Shown here: positions 32,689-41,009 of the stretch, piece by piece | How positions within the stretch are numbered: position 1 is the first letter of the stretch | How the letters are laid out: each line of letters starts with the position of its first letter | Source: Actinomyces sp. | GTDB taxonomy: Bacteria; Actinomycetota; Actinomycetes; Actinomycetales; Actinomycetaceae | Assembly: GCF_030530635.1 (NCBI RefSeq) | Contig: NZ_JAUMUL010000022.1 | Coordinates: 1 to 45,507, forward strand | Length of the DNA stretch: 45,507 bases | Direction: 5' to 3' | Translations under genes and position numbers: made by a program | The notes under the pieces: model-generated | The model's database searches: none | What the model was told of the DNA's origin: nothing | What the model saw: only the letters and a program-made list of their open reading frames with translations

Positions 32689-33536
32689 ACTCGGCAAAAC
32701 GCGACTGGCTCTACGTCAAGATCTACTCCGGGGGAGGAGACGACGTCGGCGCGCTGCTGCCCGCGGTGCTCGAGTGGAAGGCCTCCCTGAAGGGCGTGGA
32801 CCGCTGGCACTTCCTGCGCTACATGGACCACTCCGGCCACCACCTGCGAGTGAGGCTGCGGGGACGCCCCGAGGACGTGGACGACTGGTATCGCGACCTG
32901 CCCCGCCTCGAGCAGCTCGCCCGGCGCGAGCCCGGTCGGACGATGACCCGGATCATCCACGATCCTATGGCTGAGCGGGCCGGACACGGCAGCGGCGTGT
33001 GCGTCGGCCTCTACTCACCCGAGCTCGCCAAGTACGGTGGTCCCGAGGGCATGGAGGACGCGGAACTCATCTTCCAGGAGAGTTCCCAGGCCTGCATGGA
33101 CAACCGGGTGTGGACCTGGGCCCCGTTGGAACGGCTTGTGGCCGCCACCGACTACATCGGTGCCGTGGAGCGCGAGGCCGGCTTCGAACCGGGCACCCTG
33201 TCCGGACGGATCGCGGACCGGTGGGCCGACCGACTCCGCTATGGAGGGCTCGAACCGGACAAGCTCCGCCAAAGGGCTCCCACCCTCAATGACCGCCTGC
33301 GCTCCCGCGCCTGTCCGCCCGCCGACTGGAGCGAACTGGTGCAGCTCACCAGCAGGATTCTGGCGGAGCGCTCGGCCGCCGCCGCTCCGGACTTCCCGCT
33401 CGACCTCGTACATATGCACATCAATAGGATCGGACTGAACCCCCTCGAGGAGTGCCTGGCGGCACATCTCTGTGAAACATCATCACCCACCACCGAAGGA
33501 GACACCTGCCATGACCGCCCAGAGCCCTGCGCTTGA
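32685..33536 (+). CDS. Thiopeptide-type biosynthesis protein (LanB elimination domain)
   Basis: 283 residues starting MNSAKRDWLYVKIYSGGGDD, the typical beginning of TIGR03891/SpaB_C proteins (WLYVKIY). It continues with FLRYMDHSGHHLRVRLRG, the conserved F-x-RY-D-x-x-HLR block, and HMHINRIGLNP near the end. This family either eliminates glutamate from glutamylated Ser/Thr to give dehydroalanine/dehydrobutyrine, or forms the central pyridine of thiopeptides by formal [4+2] cycloaddition. Only one such gene is present, so it is needed for elimination, leaving no candidate pyridine synthase. It overlaps both neighbours (4 and 26 bases). Confidence 0.85.
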   Translation: MNSAKRDWLYVKIYSGGGDDVGALLPAVLEWKASLKGVDRWHFLRYMDHSGHHLRVRLRGRPEDVDDWYRDLPRLEQLARREPGRTMTRIIHDPMAERAGHGSGVCVGLYSPELAKYGGPEGMEDAELIFQESSQACMDNRVWTWAPLERLVAATDYIGAVEREAGFEPGTLSGRIADRWADRLRYGGLEPDKLRQRAPTLNDRLRSRACPPADWSELVQLTSRILAERSAAAAPDFPLDLVHMHINRIGLNPLEECLAAHLCETSSPTTEGDTCHDRPEPCA

Positions 33537-34458
33537 GCTGCGGGACGTTCGCAAGCGCTATGACACCCCCGGGGGGACCATCGACGCCCTCGCGGGTATG
33601 ACGCTGACTGCCGAACAGCACAAGATCCACGCCTTCCTCGGCCCCAACGGTGCCGGAAAGAGCACCTCCCTGGAGATGACGGTCGGCCTGCGCACCCCCG
33701 ACTCGGGCACCGTGCGCACTCTGGGCCTTGACCCGCGTACGGCACGGGACGAACTCAGCCGCCGCGTCGCCATCCAGCCGCAGGAGGCCAAGGTCTTCCA
33801 ATACCTGCGCGTCGGCGAACTGCTGGACCTGTGGTCCTCCTTCTACGACCATCCCCGGCCCGCCGACGAGATCCTCGACTCCCTCGAGCTGGCGAAGTAC
33901 GTCGAGCGCCAGGTGACCAAGCTCTCGGGGGGTACACTCCAACGTCTCAACGTCGCCCTGGCGATGGTCTCCGACCCCGAACTGCTCATTCTCGACGAGC
34001 CCTCCACCGGCTTGGACCCGCGGGCACGGGAACGACTGTGGTCGGTCCTTGGTAGCTGGAGGGACCGCGGCACGACGATCGTCCTGTCCACCCACTCCAT
34101 GGAGGAGGCCACCGCATTGGCGGACTCCGTGTTCATTGTGGACCGCGGCAGGTGCGTCAGCTCCGGGACCCCTGAGGAGCTGATCGCCTCCTTCGCCGGA
34201 GGACCGGCAGTCGTCTTCCGCCTGTCAGGGGACCTGTCTGAGGAGAACGCCTCCCGACTGCGGTCCCTCGGGGACCTCACGGTCAGCCCGGACCGTACCG
34301 CCGCTCTCAAGACAGCGCGGACCGATGAGGCGCTCGCCCTCCTGTCCCAGACCTCCGGATGCTACGACCTCAGCATCCGTCAGCCCACGCTGGGCGACGC
34401 CTATCTGGCCGCCACCGGCACTGAACTCACCGCTACCACGACACCCGAGGAAGACTGA
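33511..34458 (+). CDS. ABC transporter ATPase of the RiPP operon
   Basis: 315 residues; GAAGGAGACACCTGCC precedes ATG 33511, which lies 26 bases inside the previous gene. Walker A is GPNGAGKS (about 44-51), Q-loop AIQPQEAKVFQYL, signature LSGGTLQRL, Walker B LLILDEPSTGLDP and switch His in STHSMEEA. The C-terminal extension (PAVVFRLSGDLS, QPTLGDAYLAATG) is typical of drug- or peptide-exporting ABC-2 ATPases. It pairs with the next gene to export the mature peptide or confer self-protection. A close paralogue lies at 43425-44369. Confidence 0.92.
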   Translation: MTAQSPALELRDVRKRYDTPGGTIDALAGMTLTAEQHKIHAFLGPNGAGKSTSLEMTVGLRTPDSGTVRTLGLDPRTARDELSRRVAIQPQEAKVFQYLRVGELLDLWSSFYDHPRPADEILDSLELAKYVERQVTKLSGGTLQRLNVALAMVSDPELLILDEPSTGLDPRARERLWSVLGSWRDRGTTIVLSTHSMEEATALADSVFIVDRGRCVSSGTPEELIASFAGGPAVVFRLSGDLSEENASRLRSLGDLTVSPDRTAALKTARTDEALALLSQTSGCYDLSIRQPTLGDAYLAATGTELTATTTPEED

Positions 34459-34460
34459 CC

Positions 34461-35243
34461 ATGAGTACTACGAGCAGCAGCGGCACGCTCCGCAGCGCCC
34501 GACCCCTTACCATCACCCACTGGCGGGAGATGTCCCGCAATCGGACGAATTTTGGCATTGCCACCGCCTTTCCCTTCTTAATGGCCGGACTGTTCCTGGG
34601 CATGGACAAGATCCTCCATTCGACTATGAGGGGACCGGGACCAGACTTCTCCGTCATGGTGGTACCCATCGCGCTGTGCATGCTTCTCACCGGGACGTGC
34701 ATGACCCTGACCGCCGGTCCGATCGCCGAGTACCGGCAGTACGGCACGCTGCGTATTCTGGGCACCACCCCGGTGTCACGGGGACAATTCATCCTGACCC
34801 ACCTTGCCGTTCGGGTGCTCCTTGCGATCGCGCTCAGTGTCCTGGTCGGAGTTCTGGGTGTGCTTCTCGGCATAAGCGAGACCGCCGCCGTATGGCGTGC
34901 GGCCCTCATCGCCCTGCCCTCCTCCGTGCTGTTTCTGGCTCTGGGCTACTTCATCGGCTCGGTCGTCAGCTCGGGTCAGGCCGCCACTAATATCGCCACA
35001 TTCACCGGGATGTTCTTCCTGTTTACGTCGGGTGTGGTCGTCCCCCTGGAGCTGCTGTCCGACTCGGTCAAGCGCGTCCTCGACTTCCTCCCCACCTCCT
35101 ACTTCGGGGACCTGTTGTTCTGGGTCACTGGAGGCGTGCAGAGGTACGAGACGACGCTGGACTTCGCGGTTCTCATTGGTGTGGCGATTGTGGCCGTCCC
35201 CCTGGCAGTGAAGACCTTCAACTGGGAGGCAGCGAACAACTGA
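34461..35243 (+). CDS. ABC-2 type permease of the RiPP operon
   Basis: 260 residues with six membrane helices. The cytoplasmic coupling region TAGPIAEYRQYGTLRILGTT precedes helix 3, and PVSRGQFILTHLAVRV follows, both typical of ABC-2 exporters. It ends VPLAVKTFNWEAANN. It follows the ATPase gene by 2 bases. Its close relative is the permease at 44372-45145, which shares LTHWRE-SRNR at the N-terminus and the GPIAEYR-GTLRILGTTPVSR block. Role: export of, or immunity to, the operon's peptides. Confidence 0.9.
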   Translation: MSTTSSSGTLRSARPLTITHWREMSRNRTNFGIATAFPFLMAGLFLGMDKILHSTMRGPGPDFSVMVVPIALCMLLTGTCMTLTAGPIAEYRQYGTLRILGTTPVSRGQFILTHLAVRVLLAIALSVLVGVLGVLLGISETAAVWRAALIALPSSVLFLALGYFIGSVVSSGQAATNIATFTGMFFLFTSGVVVPLELLSDSVKRVLDFLPTSYFGDLLFWVTGGVQRYETTLDFAVLIGVAIVAVPLAVKTFNWEAANN

Positions 35244-35291
35244 ACGGGTCATTCGTTGGAAGGATGGAATCTTCTGGAAGGAGGCGCCGTC

Positions 35292-35780
35292 ATGGAGTGG
35301 AATACTGACGCGGCCTTGGATGTGAGCACGATTCTGGAGCGCGTGACCACTATCCTTCATGAGCACGACATGTGCGTCCTGGGTACCGTGGGTGCGCAGG
35401 AACCTCGGCTCACGCCGTGTTTCTTCGCCCCGCTTGATGAGCACCGCTTGGTCTTCGTCTCCTCGAAGGGATCTCGGCACGTGGGTCACATGCAGGCGGA
35501 CCCGCATTGTTCCGCACTCGTGCTTCCCGAGCAGGCGGAGCAGGGACGGCTGGTTTCCCTGCTCCTGGCGGGAGAGGTGACACGCCCGCAAGGGCGGAGC
35601 CGGCTCACTGCACTGACGAGCTACATGGTGCGGATGAGGAGTCGGCTTCCCTCGGTCTCGAGTAGCATGCGCGGCCTGCTGGACAAGAAGGTTTTCGTCC
35701 TGGAGGCCGAGACCATCGAACTCGTCGACACCGACCTTTGCAGCGGCACCATGCGTGTGGGCAGAGGCCCTCGGGGATAG
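35292..35780 (+). CDS. Pyridoxamine-5'-phosphate-oxidase-like FMN protein
   Basis: 162 residues from ATG 35292, chosen for the strong GGAAGGAGGCGCCGTC upstream; the frame is open from 35256. A split-barrel fold is suggested by LHEHDMCVLGTVGAQEPRLT, PCFFAPLDEHRLVFVSSKGS and RHVGHMQADPHCSALV, the usual beginning of PPOX-like flavin enzymes. It is the last gene before a strong terminator, so part of the RiPP operon. Members reduce or oxidise small substrates with FMN or F420. A role in reducing dehydro residues or recycling flavin for the dehydrogenases is possible but not shown. Confidence 0.65.
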   Translation: MEWNTDAALDVSTILERVTTILHEHDMCVLGTVGAQEPRLTPCFFAPLDEHRLVFVSSKGSRHVGHMQADPHCSALVLPEQAEQGRLVSLLLAGEVTRPQGRSRLTALTSYMVRMRSRLPSVSSSMRGLLDKKVFVLEAETIELVDTDLCSGTMRVGRGPRG

Positions 35781-35795
35781 AGCACCGGACCTGGG

Positions 35796-35846
35796 GATGG
35801 TTTTGGGGCTTGGGAATGGATGTCATTCCCAAGCCCCAAAACCATC
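35796..35846. terminator. 23-bp perfect hairpin ending the RiPP operon
   Basis: Left arm 35796-35818 and right arm 35824-35846 are exact reverse complements (23 bp; arms begin GATGGTTTTGGGGCTTGGGA), with a 5-base loop. The arm length and perfection are exceptional. It lies 16 bases past the stop of the FMN-protein gene. With convergent genes on the other side it can terminate both strands. Confidence 0.85.
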
Positions 35847-35864
35847 GTCAATCAAAAGGGTCAG

Positions 35865-36065
35865 TCAGCAGCAAGTTGTAACGATGCGGCATAGCCAATT
35901 CGGGTTTCGGAATGATGCGGGCGAAATGGGCAGCGGTGGTTTGCTCGGAGAGGCTGTGACACGGATGTGAGTCGGGGGTTCGGCGGGTGTTGCTGCGGCG
36001 GGAGTTGCCAGCCCCAGGAGTGATATGGATACGGCAATGGCGGCGAGGATGCGAGGGGAGCGCAT
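35865..36065 (-). CDS. Small secreted peptide candidate, hypothetical
   Basis: 66 residues with a clear Sec signal peptide: basic start MRSPR, hydrophobic ILAAIAVSISLLGLA and a cleavage site after TPAAATPA. The predicted mature part is about 38 residues, ends NWLCRIVTTCC and has three Cys. The SD is poor (GGAAG, 11 bases away), so translation is uncertain. It lies downstream of the response-regulator gene on the same strand, next to the RiPP terminator. It could be a signal peptide for the adjacent two-component system or an unrelated secreted peptide. Confidence 0.4.
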   Translation of the reverse strand: MRSPRILAAIAVSISLLGLATPAAATPAEPPTHIRVTASPSKPPLPISPASFRNPNWLCRIVTTCC

Positions 36066-36216
36066 AGGGGGAGTGACTTCCTATTCGTTGTGAATTGGTT
36101 GGAACAACTGTATTCTCCCGGCTTGCACGTACTATTTGTTCCTCAGTACGCCTCTTCCGACTCCTACCTTAGTCGGACCGCGAAAGTCTCAGAGAGTAGC
36201 AGAGCGGCACGCGCTA

Positions 36217-36882
36217 TCATCCAATGCCTCGTTCGCTCGCCTCGGCTACGACCTCCAGCCGACTGCCTGCGCCCATCTTGCGCATGAGAGAGGAGACATG
36301 AGTCTTGACGGTGGTCTCCGCGACGTTCATCTCGCGCGCAATCCTGCGGTTCGAGTACCCTTTGCGCAGAAGACGAAGCACTTCAAGCTCGCGTGCTGAC
36401 AGGTCAAGGCCCGAGTCCGAGGCGGTGCTGGGACGCTGACCGCGGACATAGCGCTCCAGCACGCGACTGGTCGGTCCAGGCGACAGCACCTTGCCACCCG
36501 CATGGACGGTTCGAATGGCCGCCGCGATCTCCCCCGCCGGCGTGGTCTTGAGCAGGAATCCCGAGGCGCCAGCGGTGATCCCGCCGTCGAGGAAGGTGTC
36601 GTCATCAAAAGTGGTCAGCAGGAGTACCCGCGTATTCCCCCCGGCGGCGAGGATGCGAGACGTGGCCTGGACGCCGTCGAGCACCGGCATCTGGATGTCC
36701 ATGAGCACGACGTCGACTATGCGTTCGTGAACCAGATCGACCGCCTCGGAGCCATTCGTGGCGGTGGCTACGATCGCGATACCGTCCTCCTGGCCGAGGA
36801 TCGCGGAAAGTGTCTCGCGCACGATGGCGTCATCGTCCACGATGGCGACGCGGATTGGACTGGGCTGGGTGCTCTGACTCAC
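36217..36882 (-). CDS. NarL/LuxR-family response regulator next to the RiPP operon
   Basis: 221 residues. The receiver domain has IVDDDAIVRETL, the phospho-acceptor Asp in VVLMDIQMPVLDGV, Thr-Thr in LLLTTF and Lys in FLLKTTP. A LuxR-type helix-turn-helix follows (LSARELEVLRLLRKGYSNRR, AETTVKTHVSSLMRKMG). The start overlaps the kinase stop by 4 bases, so the two form a unit. Convergent with the RiPP operon and adjacent to two ABC loci, it probably regulates peptide production, export or immunity; that target is inferred from position. Confidence 0.9.
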   Translation of the reverse strand: MSQSTQPSPIRVAIVDDDAIVRETLSAILGQEDGIAIVATATNGSEAVDLVHERIVDVVLMDIQMPVLDGVQATSRILAAGGNTRVLLLTTFDDDTFLDGGITAGASGFLLKTTPAGEIAAAIRTVHAGGKVLSPGPTSRVLERYVRGQRPSTASDSGLDLSARELEVLRLLRKGYSNRRIAREMNVAETTVKTHVSSLMRKMGAGSRLEVVAEASERGIG

Positions 36883-39215
36883 GGTTTGTCCTTATCGTTG
36901 GTTGGTTTGAGGGGGAGGGTGGTGTGGAGGATCCATTGGTGGTTGGTGGGGGTGATGGTGGTGGTTCCTCCGAGGGCGTGGGTGCGTTCTTGGATGCCGA
37001 GGATACCGAGTTTGGATGAGGTGGCGGAGGTGGTGGGGGTTACTCGTTTTTTGGTGGTTAGGGGGTTGATGGCGTGGAGTTCGGCGGTGGTGTCGGTGAT
37101 GTGGAGCCTGATGGTGCATTGGGCGTCGGGGGCGGCGTACTTGATCATGTTGGCCACGCATTCGTCCAGGATGCGGGTCAGGGTGGTGGTCAGGGTGGGG
37201 GTGAGTCGGTTTGGGTCTCCTTGGTGGGTGATGGTGGCGCGCAGGCCGGCTTGGTGGAGGTCGTGGCGGGCTTGGGCCAGGGTGGTGGTCAGGTCGGGTG
37301 TGGGGGGTGTGGGTTCTAGGGTGGTGTTGGTGTCTTGTCTTAGGAGGCGCAGCATGGTGCGCAGGTCGAGGACTGATTGGTGGCCGGTGGTGATGATGTC
37401 TTCTAGGGCGGTGTGGATCTGGTTGGTGTGGTTGGGGGTGTGGAGGTGGGTTTGTGCTTGTTGGGCGCGCAGGACGATCTGGGTGTTGGCGCGGGCGAGG
37501 GTGTCGTGGAGTTCGCGGGCGATGAGGGCGCGCTGCTCGCGCAGTGCTTGGGCCTGGGCGGCACGCGCACGAGACACGTTGGCGTCAGCAAGCCGCAGAG
37601 CCGAGGCGACGCCCAGGCAGATGATGAGCCACAACACCTGGGCTAGTAAGGCGTGGGACATGTCGTGACCTGCGTGCCAGGCTAGGAGGTTGCCGGACAC
37701 CATGGCCACTACAATGACGACGGCCTGCCGATAGCCGCCCCGACGGATAAAGACACAGAATGCCGCAGTCGTGGCTATATCGGTTCCGGTGAATTGGTCG
37801 CTGGCAGTCGCGTGTGCTGCGCCTAGTGCCAGGATGATGGCGGCGGTCCAGGGGCGTCGAGGGACCAGCAACAACGCCCACGGCGCCACCAAACCCACCA
37901 AGGTGGTGAAGCGCACGCCGGCGTCGACCGTGTTGACCGCGGCGATGACAAGACTGGCGGTGGTCAGTAGGCAAAGACCCCAATGGGCGTGCAGCCAACT
38001 CCACATGCAACCCCACCGATGCCTATCTTCGGGAGCGTTTAGCACATGTTCCTGAGGCTCGTTGGTTGGTTTGAGGGGGAGGGTGGTGTGGAGGATCCAT
38101 TGGTGGTTGGTGGGGGTGATGGTGGTGGTTCCTCCGAGGGCGTGGGTGCGTTCTTGGATGCCGAGGATACCGAGTTTGGATGAGGTGGCGGAGGTGGTGG
38201 GGGTTACTCGTTTTTTGGTGGTTAGGGGGTTGATGGCGTGGAGTTCGGCGGTGGTGTCGGTGATGTGGAGCCTGATGGTGCATTGGGCGTCGGGGGCGGC
38301 GTACTTGATCATGTTGGCCACGCATTCGTCCAGGATGCGGGTCAGGGTGGTGGTCAGGGTGGGGGTGAGTCGGTTTGGGTCTCCTTGGTGGGTGATGGTG
38401 GCGCGCAGGCCGGCTTGGTGGAGGTCGTGGCGGGCTTGGGCCAGGGTGGTGGTCAGGTCGGGTGTGGGGGGTGTGGGTTCTAGGGTGGTGTTGGTGTCTT
38501 GTCTTAGGAGGCGCAGCATGGTGCGCAGGTCGAGGACTGATTGGTGGCCGGTGGTGATGATGTCTTCTAGGGCGGTGTGGATCTGGTTGGTGTGGTTGGG
38601 GGTGTGGAGGTGGGTTTGTGCTTGTTGGGCGCGCAGGACGATCTGGGTGTTGGCGCGGGCGAGGGTGTCGTGGAGTTCGCGGGCGATGAGGGCGCGCTGC
38701 TCGCGCAGTGCTTGGGCCTGGGCGGCACGCGCACGAGACACGTTGGCGTCAGCAAGCCGCAGAGGTACGGCGATCCCTATACAGATGGCATTCCACAACA
38801 CCTGGCTGATGAACAGGTCATTCATCTTCGTCCCCGTGTGCCAGGCTAGGAGGTTGCCGGCCACCATGGCCACCACAATGGCAACCGCATGCCGATAGCC
38901 GCCCCGACGGAAGAGGGCGTATGTGGCGAACCACCCGGCCATCACCAATCCGGGTCCCTGAGCGTCTACGAGCCCGAGTGCCGTACCCGCTGCCAGGATC
39001 ACGGTGGCGGCCAGGGGGTGTCGGGGGATCAGCAACAGCGCCCACGGCACCACCAAGCCCACCGCGTCAGTGAAAGAGAACCTCTGGAGCAGCACCGGCA
39101 ACGCGGAGAAAGCCAGGCTGAAGGCTGTGAAGACACCGAGTTCCCGGTGGGCACGCCACGCATCACGAAGCCGACTAGGCGCGGCGGTGAGCACTGGGCG
39201 GGGCAGGGCGAACAT
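36879..39215 (-). CDS. Fused double sensor histidine kinase (two complete modules)
   Basis: 778 residues from ATG 39215 (GAAAGGTCGCCC upstream; a GTG at 39239 would add 8). It holds two full kinase modules in tandem. Each has a membrane sensor region of about 150 residues with similar but diverged helices (both contain RRGGYR-AV-IVVAMV-GNLLAWH). Each then has an identical 235-residue catalytic part with the HisKA_3 His in LIARELHDTLARANTQIVLR, the N box DECVANMIKYAAPDA and the G box KLGILGIQERTHALGG. The joint reads PLKPTNEPQEHVLNAPED and the end PLKPTNDKDKP. The repeat unit is 1164 bases, exactly 388 codons, so gain or loss keeps frame. Assembly error is the alternative. Confidence 0.88.
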   Translation of the reverse strand: MFALPRPVLTAAPSRLRDAWRAHRELGVFTAFSLAFSALPVLLQRFSFTDAVGLVVPWALLLIPRHPLAATVILAAGTALGLVDAQGPGLVMAGWFATYALFRRGGYRHAVAIVVAMVAGNLLAWHTGTKMNDLFISQVLWNAICIGIAVPLRLADANVSRARAAQAQALREQRALIARELHDTLARANTQIVLRAQQAQTHLHTPNHTNQIHTALEDIITTGHQSVLDLRTMLRLLRQDTNTTLEPTPPTPDLTTTLAQARHDLHQAGLRATITHQGDPNRLTPTLTTTLTRILDECVANMIKYAAPDAQCTIRLHITDTTAELHAINPLTTKKRVTPTTSATSSKLGILGIQERTHALGGTTTITPTNHQWILHTTLPLKPTNEPQEHVLNAPEDRHRWGCMWSWLHAHWGLCLLTTASLVIAAVNTVDAGVRFTTLVGLVAPWALLLVPRRPWTAAIILALGAAHATASDQFTGTDIATTAAFCVFIRRGGYRQAVVIVVAMVSGNLLAWHAGHDMSHALLAQVLWLIICLGVASALRLADANVSRARAAQAQALREQRALIARELHDTLARANTQIVLRAQQAQTHLHTPNHTNQIHTALEDIITTGHQSVLDLRTMLRLLRQDTNTTLEPTPPTPDLTTTLAQARHDLHQAGLRATITHQGDPNRLTPTLTTTLTRILDECVANMIKYAAPDAQCTIRLHITDTTAELHAINPLTTKKRVTPTTSATSSKLGILGIQERTHALGGTTTITPTNHQWILHTTLPLKPTNDKDKP
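36896..37600. repeat. 705-base direct repeat, copy A (C-terminal kinase module)
   Basis: It encodes the dimerisation/phospho-acceptor and ATP-binding parts of the C-terminal module. By eye it is identical to 38060-38764 at every base. The flanking sequences (sensor regions) are only similar, not identical, so the borders are sharp. The repeat uses a narrow set of C-ending codons with many Thr and His, unlike the sensor halves. Confidence 0.88.
38060..38764. repeat. 705-base direct repeat, copy B (N-terminal kinase module)
   Basis: Partner of 36896-37600, offset 1164 bases. It encodes the catalytic half of the N-terminal module. Identity over 705 bases beside diverged sensor halves points to recent gene conversion or selection against divergence in the catalytic half. 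Confidence 0.88.
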
Positions 39216-39366
39216 GGGCGACCTTTCAAGACTGCTCACAGACTAGCCCACCTCATGCGCCTCCTACCAAAGTGGGAGGGGCTGTGTCGGGAAGCCGGAG
39301 CAGTCACGTGCCCCTGCCATGGCATCCTCGGATCGTCCGAAGGATCGCCCGGGAGAGGAGCGTGTA

Positions 39367-40269
39367 GTGCAGCCGGTGGTCGCTCGTGGTGTGTGCGTGT
39401 CCTACGGGGGGCGGCAGGCGCTGCGGGATGTGGATCTCGTAGTGGAGCGGGGTTCGTTCCATGGCGTGATTGGTCCCAACGGCGCGGGTAAGACGACGCT
39501 TCTGGAGATCATCCAGGGTGCGCGCCGTGCTCAGGCGGGCAGCGTGGAGCTGCTGGGCCGTGCACCGCTGCCGCGTGATCCGCACCTGTTGTCGCGAGTG
39601 GGAATCCAGTCGCAGGCAACGGCCTTCTTCTCGCGTGCCACCGTGTGGGAGCACCTGTCCACGGTGGGCGCGATCTTCGGCGCCTCGGCCTCCCGCGCAG
39701 AGCAGTTGATTGAGGCCATGGGGCTGGGTTATTCACGCAACTCGCCTGTAGAGCGGATCTCCAGTGGGGAGCGCCAGAAGCTGGCGGTGGCCTCGGCGAT
39801 GGTGCACCGGCCGGAGGTGTTGTTCCTGGATGAGCCGACGGCGGCTCTGGATGCGACAGCTCGTCATGATTTGGTGGGCCTGCTGGTGTCGGCCCGTGAC
39901 GAGGGGACGACGGTGGTGTACACGTCTGACCACCTGGAGGAGGCCGAACGCCTGTGCGATATGGTCACCATCCTTGACGGTGGCCGAGTGGTCACTACGG
40001 CTTCTCCGTCCGCCTTGGTTGCCGGTGTGAGCAATTATGCCTCAGTGCTTCTGCCCGAGGCGGTGTCCTGCCTGGAGATGGTGACCGGCCTGTCTGTGGT
40101 GACGGCTGCGACCTTGAGAGCGGACGGGCTGGTGCTTCAGGTGCGTGATGTGGGTGAGGCATTCGCGGCTTTGGCTGCGGCCGGTGTGCCGACCGCAGGG
40201 GCGCAGATGCACGGCCCGACCCTGGAGGACGCGTTTATGGAACTCACGGGAAAGGAGTACGAGTTATGA
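39367..40269 (+). CDS. ABC transporter ATPase (second ABC locus)
   Basis: About 300 residues from GTG 39367, chosen because GGGAGAGGAGCGTA precedes it; an ATG at 39319 without SD would add 16 residues. Walker A is GPNGAGKT, Q-loop GIQSQATAFFSRATV, signature ISSGERQKL (SGERQ), Walker B VLFLDEPTAALD and His switch YTSDHLEEAE. The C-terminal GPTLEDAFMELTGKE is typical of ABC-2 drug exporters. It is only distantly similar to the RiPP ATPase. Divergent from the double kinase, it is a plausible kinase/regulator target, as in BceRS-like or LiaRS-like resistance units. Confidence 0.88.
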   Translation: MQPVVARGVCVSYGGRQALRDVDLVVERGSFHGVIGPNGAGKTTLLEIIQGARRAQAGSVELLGRAPLPRDPHLLSRVGIQSQATAFFSRATVWEHLSTVGAIFGASASRAEQLIEAMGLGYSRNSPVERISSGERQKLAVASAMVHRPEVLFLDEPTAALDATARHDLVGLLVSARDEGTTVVYTSDHLEEAERLCDMVTILDGGRVVTTASPSALVAGVSNYASVLLPEAVSCLEMVTGLSVVTAATLRADGLVLQVRDVGEAFAALAAAGVPTAGAQMHGPTLEDAFMELTGKEYEL

Positions 40270-41009
40270 CCCCCTTCAAAGCCCTAACAGTTTCCCTGGT
40301 GCGCAACAATCTGCGTGATCCGGCCACGATGCTCGTCTCCTACGTATTTCCGCCGACATTGCTGGTTGTCCTCGCCTTGACTATGGGTGACATGCCGGGG
40401 GGCGATGGGCGTGATATCGTCGATTTTATTAGTACCAACGTCATGGGCTTCGGGATCGCTTTTGTTAGCATGTTCGCCGGCGCCGCAACTATCGTTGAGT
40501 GGCGGGAGAAGGGGGGCGGGCGCATCCTGCGCGGCGCGCCAATGAGCGTGAGTTCAATCCTCGCCTCGGCGCTGACCGTCGCCATCGTCTCCGCGCTCGT
40601 GCAGGCGGTTCTCATCGTGTTCGCCGGCTATGTGGCGGCGGCCGGGGTCACGCTGTCACCGAGGGTGCTGCTCACCATAGCGCCGGTCTTATCGGGGACC
40701 CTCGTCTTCCACTCCCTGGGCACGCTCTTCGGCCTGGTGCTGCCCACCATCACCGCGGTTTCCCTGGTGGTCATAGCGGTGATCATGTCCATGGGTTTCG
40801 CCTCCGGTGCGGTTATGCCGCTGGACGTCCTGCCGAGCTGGATGCAGACGCTCTCCGAATTCATGCCGCTGACCTATCTGCTCAATGCACTGCGCTGGCC
40901 GCTGACGGGCGTGGCCGAACCGGGTGATGCTCTGATCGGGCTCGGCGTGACCAGCGTCCTCGGAGCGGCCCTGTTCTTGGCCTCCACCAAGCTGATGCGC
41001 TGGACTTGA
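40266..41009 (+). CDS. ABC-2 type permease (second ABC locus)
   Basis: 247 residues with six membrane helices. Its ATG overlaps the ATPase stop by 4 bases. The cytoplasmic segment VEWREKGGGRILRGAPMSVS before helix 3 and FASGAVMPLDVLPSWMQTLS before the last helices are hallmarks of ABC-2 multidrug or peptide exporters (DrrB-like). Together with the ATPase it forms a complete exporter, likely for drug or peptide efflux. Confidence 0.88.
   Translation: MTPFKALTVSLVRNNLRDPATMLVSYVFPPTLLVVLALTMGDMPGGDGRDIVDFISTNVMGFGIAFVSMFAGAATIVEWREKGGGRILRGAPMSVSSILASALTVAIVSALVQAVLIVFAGYVAAAGVTLSPRVLLTIAPVLSGTLVFHSLGTLFGLVLPTITAVSLVVIAVIMSMGFASGAVMPLDVLPSWMQTLSEFMPLTYLLNALRWPLTGVAEPGDALIGLGVTSVLGAALFLASTKLMRWT

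Noticed and set aside
23917..35780. Classical thiopeptide cluster
   Set aside because: There is no second TIGR03891 protein for pyridine formation and no invariant pair of Ser residues at the usual ring positions; core position 1 is Cys in three of four precursors.
36502..38898. Long plus-strand frames opposite the double kinase
   Set aside because: They mirror the C-ending codon bias of the kinase repeat, are duplicated with it, and are rich in Trp/Arg/Val without any known motif.
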